Assembly: GCF_003339505.1 (NCBI RefSeq)
Contig: NZ_QPIW01000003.1
Coordinates: forward strand, 1 to 64,000
Reading direction: 5' to 3'
Length of the DNA stretch: 64,000 bases
Source of the DNA: Runella aurantiaca
Lineage (GTDB): Bacteria; Bacteroidota; Bacteroidia; Cytophagales; Spirosomataceae
A program made the position numbers and the translations under genes. Within the stretch, counting starts at the first letter, position 1; each line of letters begins with the position of its first letter. The notes below the pieces were generated by a model. It saw nothing but the letters and a program-made list of their open reading frames with translations, did not search any database and was not told where the DNA came from. This document shows positions 14,866 to 22,838 of the stretch, piece after piece.

Positions 14866-16032
14866 ATGCAGACCCTACAACAATCATTTCAGGTTCCTTA
14901 TACCTATTCCATTTTTTTTACCAAAGGACTGTTTGACCCACAAAACAATACGATAAGGAGCTTTTTTAATTCCTTTGGTGAGGCTGGTTTTCAACGTAAA
15001 GCACTTTTTGTGATTGACGGTGGCTTTTTGGCGCACTACCCAACGCTTGAAAAAGAGATTATTGCTTATTTCGCGACCTTGGAAGATGCGGTAAAATTAG
15101 TACCTGACATCATCGTGCTGCCCGGTGGAGAAGCTGCCAAAAATGACCCTGCCTTGTTTGATAAGATTGTGGAAGCCATTGACGAATACGGCATTGACCG
15201 TCATTCGTTTGTTGTTGGCGTCGGCGGAGGTGCTATGTTGGATTTAGTGGGCTACGCCGCTGCCGTATCGCACCGTGGAGTGAAGCACATTCGTATTCCG
15301 ACCACCGTTCTTTCGCAAAATGATTCGGGGGTTGGGGTTAAAAACGGAATTAATTATCAAGGAAAGAAAAACTTTTTGGGGACGTTTGCACCACCCGTAG
15401 CGGTCTTTAATGACCTTTCTTTTTTACAAAGCCTCGACGACCGTGATTGGCGCTCGGGTATTGCCGAAGCTATAAAAGTGGCTTTAATCAAAGATAAAGC
15501 CTTTTTTGAGTGGATTGAGGCCAATGCCGAAGCCCTCGCCCACCGCAATGAAGAGGTGATGGCCTACCAGATTCACCGTTGTGCCGAAATGCACGTTGAG
15601 CATATTCGCAGCGGTGATCCGTTTGAGTTTGGCTCGTCGCGTCCCTTGGATTTTGGGCACTGGGCGGCGCATAAATTGGAATATCTCACTGATTTTCAGA
15701 TTCGCCACGGTGAGGCCGTTGCCATTGGAATTGCCTTAGACAGCGTGTATTCAGTCAAAGTGGGGAGATTGAGCCACGACGAATTGCAACGAATTTTGAA
15801 CGTTATTCAAAAACTCGGTTTTGATTTGTACCACCCCAAACTAGCCGAAAATGATAAAATCAACCTACGTAATGGCCTGCGGGAGTTTCGGGAACATTTG
15901 GGCGGCCGCCTGACCATCATGCTGCTCGACCGAATCGGCAAAGGTGTGGAAGTCCACGAAATGGACGCAGACCTCATAGCCGAAGCCGTAGATTATTTAG
16001 AAGGGCATTATTCGAGTTTGTTGATGAGTTAA
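14866..16032 (+). CDS. eboD: 3-dehydroquinate synthase-like sugar phosphate cyclase EboD
   Basis: 388 residues from the ATG at 14866, 14 bases after eboC. Sugar phosphate cyclases use NAD and a divalent metal to close a keto-sugar phosphate. The NAD loop is VGVGGGAMLDLVGYAAAVSHRG, and the metal and catalytic blocks GIAEAIKVALIKD, FGHWAAHKLE and RHGEAVAIGIALDS are intact. The substrate segment reads NDSGVGVKNGIN where true AroB has DSSVGGKTG-N, so the substrate is probably not the shikimate intermediate. An 18-bp inverted repeat follows in the gap before eboE. Confidence 0.9.
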   Translation: MQTLQQSFQVPYTYSIFFTKGLFDPQNNTIRSFFNSFGEAGFQRKALFVIDGGFLAHYPTLEKEIIAYFATLEDAVKLVPDIIVLPGGEAAKNDPALFDKIVEAIDEYGIDRHSFVVGVGGGAMLDLVGYAAAVSHRGVKHIRIPTTVLSQNDSGVGVKNGINYQGKKNFLGTFAPPVAVFNDLSFLQSLDDRDWRSGIAEAIKVALIKDKAFFEWIEANAEALAHRNEEVMAYQIHRCAEMHVEHIRSGDPFEFGSSRPLDFGHWAAHKLEYLTDFQIRHGEAVAIGIALDSVYSVKVGRLSHDELQRILNVIQKLGFDLYHPKLAENDKINLRNGLREFREHLGGRLTIMLLDRIGKGVEVHEMDADLIAEAVDYLEGHYSSLLMS

Positions 16033-16088
16033 AAGATGAATGAAAAACGGCGTTTTTAGAGAAACTCCCTGTCTATTTTTATTGCTAA

Positions 16089-16148
16089 AAAATTACTTTG
16101 TCACCCTGTAAAAGCCAAAAAGCCTTACGTGGGTGACAAAGTAATTTT
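16089..16148. repeat. 18-bp perfect inverted repeat between eboD and eboE
   Basis: Bases 16089-16106 (AAAATTACTTTGTCACCC) are exactly complementary to 16131-16148, with a 24-base loop. The arms hold GTCACCC/GGGTGAC. There is no U-tract. It lies in the only sizeable gap (187 bases) of an otherwise tightly packed operon. It could be an operator, an mRNA stabilising or processing hairpin that separates eboABCD from eboEF, or a small mobile palindrome. Confidence 0.55.
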
Positions 16149-16219
16149 GGGCCACCTACTGCTTTTGTTAATCAAAAACTGGTATTCCAAAACCAAACCA
16201 TTTCTTCCCCCTAGCGACA

Positions 16220-17413
16220 ATGCAAACTCCACACGGACACCTCACTTATTGCAGCAATATTCACCCTGGCGAACGTTGGGATGAGCATTTTAAGACTTTA
16301 CAGGACAATCTCCCGTTTATAAAAAATCAACTTTCATCCAATGGGCCTTTTGCGTTAGGTTTGCGTCTGGCCAATGATGCGTCTATTGAACTCTCCAATC
16401 CCGAGCGACTGGCAGAATTCAAAACATGGTTGGCTGCTAACGATATTTACGTGTTCACGATGAACGGGTTTCCCTACGGCGGCTTCCATGCCACACGCGT
16501 CAAAGACGATGTACATACGCCCGACTGGACGACCACAGACCGCACCGAATATACCAAACGCCTCTTCAAAATCTTAGCGCAACTGCTTCCCGAAGGCATG
16601 GAGGGTGGTGTTTCTACCTCTCCGTTGTCGTACCGCTATTGGTGGCAGGGCGAAGAAGAGACCCAGCAAGCCATCAAAATCGCCACCGAAAATATTCTTC
16701 AAGTGGCCGAAACATTGATAGAGCTTCGTCGTACTACGGGTAAAGTAATGCACCTCGACATTGAGCCAGAGCCTGATGGAATCTTGGAAAACGGGCAGGA
16801 ATTTATCGACTGGTACGCCGATTATTTTTTACCGAAGGGCATTGCACATTTACAAGAAACCCACAATTTTTCGCCCGAAGACGCCAAAGAAGCGCTGCTG
16901 ACGCACATTCAACTGTGCTACGATGTGTGCCATTTTGCGGTGAGCTATGAAGAACCACAAGTCATTGTTAATCAATTGAATGAGTTGGGTATCCGCGTCG
17001 GAAAAATCCAAATCAGCTCGGCCATTAAGATTGATTTACGAGAAAACAGGGAAGAAAAACTAAAAGCGATTCAGTCTTTTGACGAGCCAGTGTATTTGCA
17101 TCAAGTTGTTGCTAAAAACATGGATGGCACTTTTCAGAAATACCGTGATTTACCAGAAGCTTTAGCGGCAGATACCGACCAACAAACAGAGTGGCGTATT
17201 CACTTTCACGTACCGCTATTTATTGAGTCTTATGGCTTACTTGATTCTACCCAAGGTGACATCGTAAATACCCTCAACGTACAAAAAGCCACGCCTTTTA
17301 CGCAGCATTTGGAAGTAGAAACCTACACGTGGGGTGTATTGCCCGCCGATATGCAAAAGCCAATCGGTGAGTCGATTGTACGGGAGTTGGAATGGGTGCG
17401 TGGGCAATTGTAG
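16220..17413 (+). CDS. eboE: metabolite traffic protein EboE (TIM-barrel, xylose isomerase-like)
   Basis: 397 residues, soluble. The start LTYCSNIHPGERWDEHF is typical of EboE. The barrel has a metal-type arrangement: MHLDIEPEPDG near 175-185, CYDVCHFAVSYEE near 235-247, KIQISSAIK near 260-268 and a late HFHVPLF near 330, giving Glu, Asp/His and His ligands as in xylose isomerase-like enzymes. No isomerase activity has been shown for the family to my knowledge. In Nostoc the ebo genes were linked to moving a scytonemin precursor to the periplasm. Followed 19 bases later by eboF. Confidence 0.9.
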   Translation: MQTPHGHLTYCSNIHPGERWDEHFKTLQDNLPFIKNQLSSNGPFALGLRLANDASIELSNPERLAEFKTWLAANDIYVFTMNGFPYGGFHATRVKDDVHTPDWTTTDRTEYTKRLFKILAQLLPEGMEGGVSTSPLSYRYWWQGEEETQQAIKIATENILQVAETLIELRRTTGKVMHLDIEPEPDGILENGQEFIDWYADYFLPKGIAHLQETHNFSPEDAKEALLTHIQLCYDVCHFAVSYEEPQVIVNQLNELGIRVGKIQISSAIKIDLRENREEKLKAIQSFDEPVYLHQVVAKNMDGTFQKYRDLPEALAADTDQQTEWRIHFHVPLFIESYGLLDSTQGDIVNTLNVQKATPFTQHLEVETYTWGVLPADMQKPIGESIVRELEWVRGQL

Positions 17414-17432
17414 TCTATTATATTTTAACAAC

Positions 17433-18800
17433 ATGCAAAAAACCGTCGTCATAGATATTGTAGGGTTGAGTGCCAACCTGTTGGGAGAACATACTCCTTT
17501 TTTGAGTAACTACGTTAAGGCGCGTCATATTACGCCCATTAAACCCGTTTTACCCGCCGTTACTACCACGTCTCAAAGTTGCTACGTAACGGGAAAATGG
17601 CCTTCGGAACACGGTATTGTGGCCAACGGCTGGTACGACCGCGACGATGCCGAAGTGAAATTTTGGAAGCAGTCCAATAAACTCGTGAAAGCCGACAAGA
17701 TTTGGGACGCGGCTAAGCGCCAAGACCCATTGTTTACATGCTCCAAAATGTTTTGGTGGTACAACATGTATTCTACCGCCGATTATTCCGTTACGCCTCG
17801 TCCCCAATACCACGCCGATGGCGTGAAAGCCCCTGATTGCTACGCCTATCCCGCGAGTCTGCGCGATGAATTGCAGACAGATTTAGGACAATTTCCGTTG
17901 TTTAACTTTTGGGGCCCCAACGCCAACATCAAATCAACGAAGTGGATTGCTGATGCGTCGATGTGGGTGGACAACAAACATAACCCTACGCTTACGCTCA
18001 TCTATTTGCCGCATTTGGATTATTGTTTACAAAAATTTGGCCCTGATTTCTCTAAAATCAGTAAAGAATTAAACGAAATAGACCAGATTGTGGAGGAGTT
18101 GGTGCGGTTTTACGAAGCCAAAAACACCAAAATTATCTTACTTTCGGAATATGGTATCAACGCCGTTAATCGGCCCGTTCACATCAATCGGATTTTGCGC
18201 GAAGAAGGGTTGATTGCGGTTCGTACCGAACGTTGGTACGAGCTCTTGGATGCGGGCGCTTCCCAAGCCTTTGCCACCGCCGACCATCAGATTGCGCACA
18301 TTTACCTCAACGACCCGTCGGTAAAAGAGCAAGTGAAAAAGCGGCTAGAACAGACGCCGGGTATCGAAATGGTGTTGGACGAAGCAGGCAAAAAGGCCCA
18401 TCACCTCGACCACGAGCGCTCGGGCGATTTGGTTGCGGTAGCCGCTCCTGACAGTTGGTTTACTTATTATTACTGGTTCGACGACGCCAAAGCACCCGAT
18501 TACGCGCATTTGGTTGATATTCACCGCAAGCCCGGCTATGACCCCGTCGAGATGTTTATGGACCCTAAAAATCCATTTATCAAACTGCGGGCAGGTTACA
18601 AATTGGGTCGTAAACTGATGGGTTTTAGATACTTAATGGATGTGATTCCCTTAGATGCTACCTTGGTCAAAGGCTCGCACGGGGGCATCAGCGCACCCAA
18701 AGAGTTTTACCCGATTTGTGTCACTGACCAGCCGTTACCCAAAAAAGAATTGGAAGCGGTGGAGGTGTATGATGTGATTTGGGAGCATTTGATTTCCTGA
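17433..18800 (+). CDS. eboF: alkaline phosphatase/nucleotide pyrophosphatase-family protein EboF
   Basis: 455 residues from the ATG at 17433. It belongs to the alkaline phosphatase superfamily of the phosphodiesterase/phosphopentomutase type. VIDIVGLS at the N terminus carries the first metal Asp, AVTTTSQSCYVTGKWPSEHG near 42-61 the Thr nucleophile, YLPHLDYCLQKFGPD the second metal site, and GSHGG near 420 a late His. No signal peptide is seen, so it is probably cytoplasmic. Last gene of the ebo cluster. It would release phosphate or a nucleotide from the EboC/EboD product, but this is inference. Confidence 0.9.
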   Translation: MQKTVVIDIVGLSANLLGEHTPFLSNYVKARHITPIKPVLPAVTTTSQSCYVTGKWPSEHGIVANGWYDRDDAEVKFWKQSNKLVKADKIWDAAKRQDPLFTCSKMFWWYNMYSTADYSVTPRPQYHADGVKAPDCYAYPASLRDELQTDLGQFPLFNFWGPNANIKSTKWIADASMWVDNKHNPTLTLIYLPHLDYCLQKFGPDFSKISKELNEIDQIVEELVRFYEAKNTKIILLSEYGINAVNRPVHINRILREEGLIAVRTERWYELLDAGASQAFATADHQIAHIYLNDPSVKEQVKKRLEQTPGIEMVLDEAGKKAHHLDHERSGDLVAVAAPDSWFTYYYWFDDAKAPDYAHLVDIHRKPGYDPVEMFMDPKNPFIKLRAGYKLGRKLMGFRYLMDVIPLDATLVKGSHGGISAPKEFYPICVTDQPLPKKELEAVEVYDVIWEHLIS

Positions 18801-18833
18801 AAAGTAGTGCATCAACTTTTATCCACTACCCCT

Positions 18834-19355
18834 ATGAAGCATTTCCTCAAATCTCTGCTACTGATTGTAGGAGGATTGTTTATTGCCAATAGCTGTAAAC
18901 CAAAAGAAGATCTACTGCCTGCACCCACTACAGAAGGGCTCAATACATTTGGTTGTAAAATCAATAGCAAGGTTTGGATAGCCAACGGCATTCGTAATGA
19001 CCAAGGCCCCGCTGCCAAGGCCATAGATGTAGAATTCAGGCAACTGAGTGCTACTACTTTTTATTTGGTCATTCACACCAATGCAAATACCAAAGACCGT
19101 GTTCAACTATCGCTTCCCAAAGGTGTGTTGGGCACCAATCTATTGGAATATCGATATGACGAGCCTTTTGCCATTTATTATGATAAGAGTTTTAGACTTT
19201 TTACATCAAAATCGGGAAAAGTAGTCATCACTCGATTGGATACGATCAATCAGATTGTGTCAGGAACGTTCGAATTTGAAGGGGAATACATTGTTACCAA
19301 AGAAAAAGTGAAGATTACCGAAGGGCGGTTCGACATCAATATGAATAAGCTGTAA
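18834..19355 (+). CDS. DUF6252-like lipoprotein
   Basis: 173 residues from the ATG at 18834, giving MKHFLKSLLLIVGGLFIANSC with a lipobox Cys at 21. A GTG nine codons upstream is open but would spoil the signal peptide. The mature part is beta-rich: NTFGCKINSKVWIANG near 38-53, then repeated strands and ending KVKITEGRFDINMNKL. This layout (FGC-K-N-G-W-P at the start, SG-FEF... G-F-I at the end) matches DUF6252 lipoproteins of Bacteroidota, whose function is unknown. It is in the ebo direction, 33 bases after eboF, but a functional tie is not supported. Confidence 0.65.
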   Translation: MKHFLKSLLLIVGGLFIANSCKPKEDLLPAPTTEGLNTFGCKINSKVWIANGIRNDQGPAAKAIDVEFRQLSATTFYLVIHTNANTKDRVQLSLPKGVLGTNLLEYRYDEPFAIYYDKSFRLFTSKSGKVVITRLDTINQIVSGTFEFEGEYIVTKEKVKITEGRFDINMNKL

Positions 19356-19457
19356 TCAAGTCTTTTCTTAAAGGGTAAGCTAAGGCTCTTAGCGGGTCAA
19401 GGATTAAGCCCCCACAAATCAAATCACCTAATCCACCGCATTCTCCTCTAGATTAGG

Positions 19458-19465
19458 TATCTTTG
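19458..19465 (+). promoter_or_regulatory. promoter -7 box of the ArgD-like gene
   Basis: TATCTTTG is a perfect TAnnTTTG element, 24 bases before the ATG at 19490. Transcription from about 19471 gives a short leader. It also shows that the alternative upstream TTG at 19463 lies within the promoter. Confidence 0.5.
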
Positions 19466-19489
19466 CGAAATTTTTTTCGTTTTAGTATC

Positions 19490-20623
19490 ATGAATCTGTT
19501 TAACGTTTATCCGATTTACGACATCGAACCCGTCCGGGCGCAAGGCTCCTGGCTATGGGACAGCAAAGGCGAGAAGTATCTCGACCTTTACGGCGGCCAC
19601 GCCGTGATTTCTGTGGGTCATTGCCACCCGCATTACGTCGAAAAAATGACGGAACAGTTGCGACGAATTAACTTTTACTCCAACTCCGTCAGGATACCGT
19701 TACAGGATGAACTCGCCCAAAAACTCGGAGAATTGTCGGGCTGCCCAGATTATACACTCTTTTTGTGCAATTCAGGGGCTGAAGCCAACGAAAATGCGCT
19801 CAAATTGGCCTCGTTTTACAATGGTGGCAAAAAAGTAGTGGCGTTTACAAAAGCATTCCACGGACGTACGGCGGGTGCGGTAGCCATTACCGACAACCCT
19901 TCTATTGTGGCGCCCGTAAACTATAATGCGCACGTTACTTTTTTACCTTTCAACGACGTTGAGGCCGTTCGTCAACACGATATGACGGATGTCTGTGCGG
20001 TGATTGTGGAGGGTATTCAAGGAGTGGGTGGGATTCAGGTGGCGTCGGAAGAGTTTTTGCGCGCCATTCGTGAAAAATGCGATGAGACCAACACCACGTT
20101 TATCCTAGACAGTGTGCAGTGCGGATACGGACGTTCGGGTAAATTTTTCTCCAATCAACATTACCCAAATCTCCAAGCTGACCTTTACACGACGGCCAAA
20201 GGCATGGGCAATGGTTTCCCGATTGCGGGCGTGTTGATTTCGCCCAAGTTTCAGGCCAAATACGGGATGCTCGGCACAACGTTTGGCGGAAACCACCTCG
20301 CGTGCGCCGCCGGAATCGCGGTATTGGACATTATGAAGGATGAAAATCTGATGAACAATGCCACGGAAGTAGGAGAATATTTAATGAAAAGCCTGACCGA
20401 AATCGGTGGATACAAAGAATTGCGCGGTCGTGGATTGATGATTGGAATTGAATATGACTTTCCAGTAGAAGATTTACGGAACAAGTTACTCTTTGATTAT
20501 AAGCTATTTACGGGCGTGGCTGGCAAAAACACCATTCGTTTGCTGCCTTCGCTAGCCGTCACAAAAGCAGAAGTAGATTTATTTTTAGAAGCATTGAGCA
20601 AAGAAGTACGGGTAACGGCGTAG
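19490..20623 (+). CDS. argD: ArgD-like acylornithine aminotransferase (class III, PLP)
   Basis: 377 residues from the ATG at 19490. A class III PLP aminotransferase of the acetylornithine group. YGGHAVISVGHCHP near 34-47 and NSGAEANENALKLA near 98-111 form the N-terminal substrate and cofactor loops, ILDSVQCGYGRSGKFF near 205-220 holds the PLP Asp, and TTAKGMGNGFPIAG near 238-251 contains the Schiff-base Lys. In Bacteroidota this enzyme works with an N-acyl-ornithine carbamoyltransferase, and one is encoded at 34405-35355. The acyl group (succinyl or acetyl) cannot be read with certainty. Terminator at 20645-20676. Confidence 0.85.
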   Translation: MNLFNVYPIYDIEPVRAQGSWLWDSKGEKYLDLYGGHAVISVGHCHPHYVEKMTEQLRRINFYSNSVRIPLQDELAQKLGELSGCPDYTLFLCNSGAEANENALKLASFYNGGKKVVAFTKAFHGRTAGAVAITDNPSIVAPVNYNAHVTFLPFNDVEAVRQHDMTDVCAVIVEGIQGVGGIQVASEEFLRAIREKCDETNTTFILDSVQCGYGRSGKFFSNQHYPNLQADLYTTAKGMGNGFPIAGVLISPKFQAKYGMLGTTFGGNHLACAAGIAVLDIMKDENLMNNATEVGEYLMKSLTEIGGYKELRGRGLMIGIEYDFPVEDLRNKLLFDYKLFTGVAGKNTIRLLPSLAVTKAEVDLFLEALSKEVRVTA

Positions 20624-20644
20624 ACCTTTGCTAGAATGATACGC

Positions 20645-20676
20645 AGTGCAGGATTTTCCAATCCTGCACTTTTTTT
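20645..20676 (+). terminator. terminator after the ArgD-like gene
   Basis: AGTGCAGGATT (20645-20655) pairs with AATCCTGCACT (20660-20670), loop TTCC, followed by a T-run to 20676. A textbook intrinsic terminator at the convergent junction with the FAD oxidoreductase. Confidence 0.85.
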
Positions 20677-20693
20677 GTGCGGTTGCTGAGTGG

Positions 20694-22040
20694 CTATACA
20701 GAAAGCGATGGTAACGTATACTTTTCAAAAAACTCAGGGTCGAAGTTGGCCTGTTGGAAGTTCTTGAGAACGTAGTCAATCGTTTTATTTTCTTTAATCC
20801 AAGCCTCACACACGGCATGGCGGAGTCGGGTGCCTAAGGCGTTGAAACCCGTGACCGCCTCGCCTTCGGTGCGATAGTTGATGCGTATTGCTACTTCTTT
20901 GTCGGGATGTTGCCAATAAAAAGTGTTGATTCCTTCGGGCAATTTCGACGGTACATCCCCATAGGTTTGGTATTCAAGGTCAAAAAATTTGGCTGAGTTG
21001 AAAAATACGCCCGGCTGGTAAGCGGTGCGTTTGCCGCAAATCGTTTGCGCTACGGTTTCGCCCATGATGCGCCCCGTATACCAGATTTGTTCAATTGGTT
21101 TTCGGCCTTCCATCGGTGTTTGGTGCTCTACGCAATCGCCGATGGCGTACACGTCGGGCAGATTTGTTTCAAGGTATTCATTGACCACAATCCCCCGGTT
21201 AATTTTCAGCGGAGAAGACTCCGAAGCAAGGAATGAAACATTGGGTGTTACCCCAATCGTAAGCCCAACCAATTGACATTCAATAATTTCGCCTTTGTTG
21301 GTTTCTACTCCTTCAACCCGTTTTTGTCCTTTGATTTCCTTTATTTCGGTATTGAAGCGCAAGTCAAGGCCGTGTTTTTGCAAATGTTGTGTCACCAGCG
21401 CCGACTCTTCGTCGGGCAGAACGCCGTTCCAATAGCTTTTTTCACGTACCAATAGCGTGACGGGAATGTGGCGCGTGTGCAGCATTTCGGCCAACTCAAC
21501 CCCAATCAATCCACCGCCCGCAATCACCGCTTTTGTGAGGTTGGGCGTATTTTTTTCCAATAATTCTAAATCCTGATAACTGTACAAACCCTGAACACCA
21601 TCCAAGTCGCGGCCTTTCCAATCGCCCATTCTCGGCACCGAACCCGTGGCTAAAATGAGTTTATCGTAGGTCATTTCAGCAGAAGTGATGACTTGGTGGG
21701 TAGGTTGTTTGGGCGCCACTTTTGTCAGCCGTTCCCACAGAGAAGGTTTGTAGTTGACTTGGTAACTATGGGGAGAAAGGTGGATTGATTTTTTCTCAAA
21801 ATCAATGTTTTCAACGGTGCCGCGCACTAACTCAATGCGATTTTTAGCCCAAAACCAATCTTCGTAGGGTTTGAGGTGCTCGTATTTTTGGTGCCCCATG
21901 TACACGTACATCAGCGCCGTACGGGAAAAAAAATGATCAGTTTCTTTTGAAATGACCGTAATTCGGGCGTTGCTGTTTTTGCGAATATGCCGCGCTGCCG
22001 TAATTCCCGCAATACCGTTGCCGATGATGATGATGTGCAT
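20694..22040 (-). CDS. FAD-dependent pyridine nucleotide-disulphide oxidoreductase
   Basis: 448 residues from the ATG at 22038-22040 (MHIIIIGNGIAGITAARHIR), placing the FAD-binding GxGxxG at the N terminus; the longer frame adds 15 residues of unlikely sequence. A second Rossmann motif (AVIAGGGLIGVELAEML near 180-196) binds NAD(P)H, and DVYAIGDCVEH near 285-295 is the FAD ribityl motif. No CxxC disulphide is present. It resembles rubredoxin/ferredoxin or nitrite-reductase-type NADH oxidoreductases. The partner is not encoded nearby. The lipoprotein gene follows upstream, 48 bases away on the same strand. Confidence 0.85.
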   Translation of the reverse strand: MHIIIIGNGIAGITAARHIRKNSNARITVISKETDHFFSRTALMYVYMGHQKYEHLKPYEDWFWAKNRIELVRGTVENIDFEKKSIHLSPHSYQVNYKPSLWERLTKVAPKQPTHQVITSAEMTYDKLILATGSVPRMGDWKGRDLDGVQGLYSYQDLELLEKNTPNLTKAVIAGGGLIGVELAEMLHTRHIPVTLLVREKSYWNGVLPDEESALVTQHLQKHGLDLRFNTEIKEIKGQKRVEGVETNKGEIIECQLVGLTIGVTPNVSFLASESSPLKINRGIVVNEYLETNLPDVYAIGDCVEHQTPMEGRKPIEQIWYTGRIMGETVAQTICGKRTAYQPGVFFNSAKFFDLEYQTYGDVPSKLPEGINTFYWQHPDKEVAIRINYRTEGEAVTGFNALGTRLRHAVCEAWIKENKTIDYVLKNFQQANFDPEFFEKYTLPSLSV

Positions 22041-22088
22041 AAATGTAGAATTTAAAAAACGGCCACCTGAGGGTATGAAAAGCAAAAA

Positions 22089-22688
22089 TCACATCGGCAT
22101 TGTTTTCATCCCTTTCGTTCCGATGCTCAATCTCAATCCAAAATCCTTTCCTTTACTCACATCTTCCAACTTTACCATTCTGCCGCCTTTGTCTTTCCAG
22201 AAAGCAACCTTGCCTTGTTTTTTATCAATGGCATATTTGCCAGATAAATAAGTCTCAAACTGCGTCCAAAGCCCCGCAACGGAAGGGGCATCGTTGAGGT
22301 AAACATCGACGCGAATGCCGTTGAGCAATTGATTTTTATCGAGATAATACATCACATCAATCGCCTCAAAATTTTCGGTTTCGTACGTGAATCCGACGTG
22401 GTCTGTGCTGTCTTCAAATAATTCAAATGACTCCAATTCCTTGATTTTACTGATAGGGTCGCCAAACTTTACCCCTCGAAAATCGCCTCCCGGTTTCCCC
22501 AAAACCGTCCGTAGCAACTCTGACTGGCTGGTATTGGGAACATTCGTTGTTGGGCCAGACAAAGAATCTACGGCTGGTTTTTCGGCCTCGCCTGCCTGCT
22601 GAGTCTTTGTATCGCATGAGCATATCCAAATAGCACTGATGGCTATCAAAAATGTAAAACAAATTTGTTTTGTAAAATTCACTTTCAT
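22089..22688 (-). CDS. lipoprotein of unknown function
   Basis: 199 residues with a signal peptide and lipobox ending ICSC (Cys at about 25). After a Ser/Thr/Pro-rich spacer (about 30-60) a small alpha-beta domain begins at GDFRGVKFGDPISKIKELE. It resembles the pattern of periplasmic proteins whose N terminus sets up a W/F-G-D-P-I-xxIxxxE helix, but I cannot name the family. LVGLWTQFETYL-like helices and RMVKLEDVSKGKDFGLRLSI close the protein. Same strand as the FAD oxidoreductase downstream; could be co-transcribed. Confidence 0.7.
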   Translation of the reverse strand: MKVNFTKQICFTFLIAISAIWICSCDTKTQQAGEAEKPAVDSLSGPTTNVPNTSQSELLRTVLGKPGGDFRGVKFGDPISKIKELESFELFEDSTDHVGFTYETENFEAIDVMYYLDKNQLLNGIRVDVYLNDAPSVAGLWTQFETYLSGKYAIDKKQGKVAFWKDKGGRMVKLEDVSKGKDFGLRLSIGTKGMKTMPM

Positions 22689-22792
22689 TGGTTAGAGATA
22701 TGATACTAGTGCGAAAGTAACATATTTACGGAGTTCGTCGCAATTAATGGTTTTTTTAAAAACTAAAATGAAAAGTTTTTTATAAAATATTC

Positions 22793-22800
22793 TATTTTTG
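22793..22800 (+). promoter_or_regulatory. promoter -7 box of the TonB receptor operon
   Basis: TATTTTTG is a perfect TAnnTTTG element with a T-rich stretch about 15-20 bases upstream. Transcription from about 22807 gives a leader of roughly 32 bases before the ATG at 22839. Confidence 0.5.
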
Positions 22801-22838
22801 GAGGAGAAGAACGCCCCCATAAGCGATTCTCTTAACCT

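Noticed and set aside
14866-16032. aroB of the shikimate pathway
   Set aside because: The substrate loop differs from AroB and the gene is embedded in an ebo operon.
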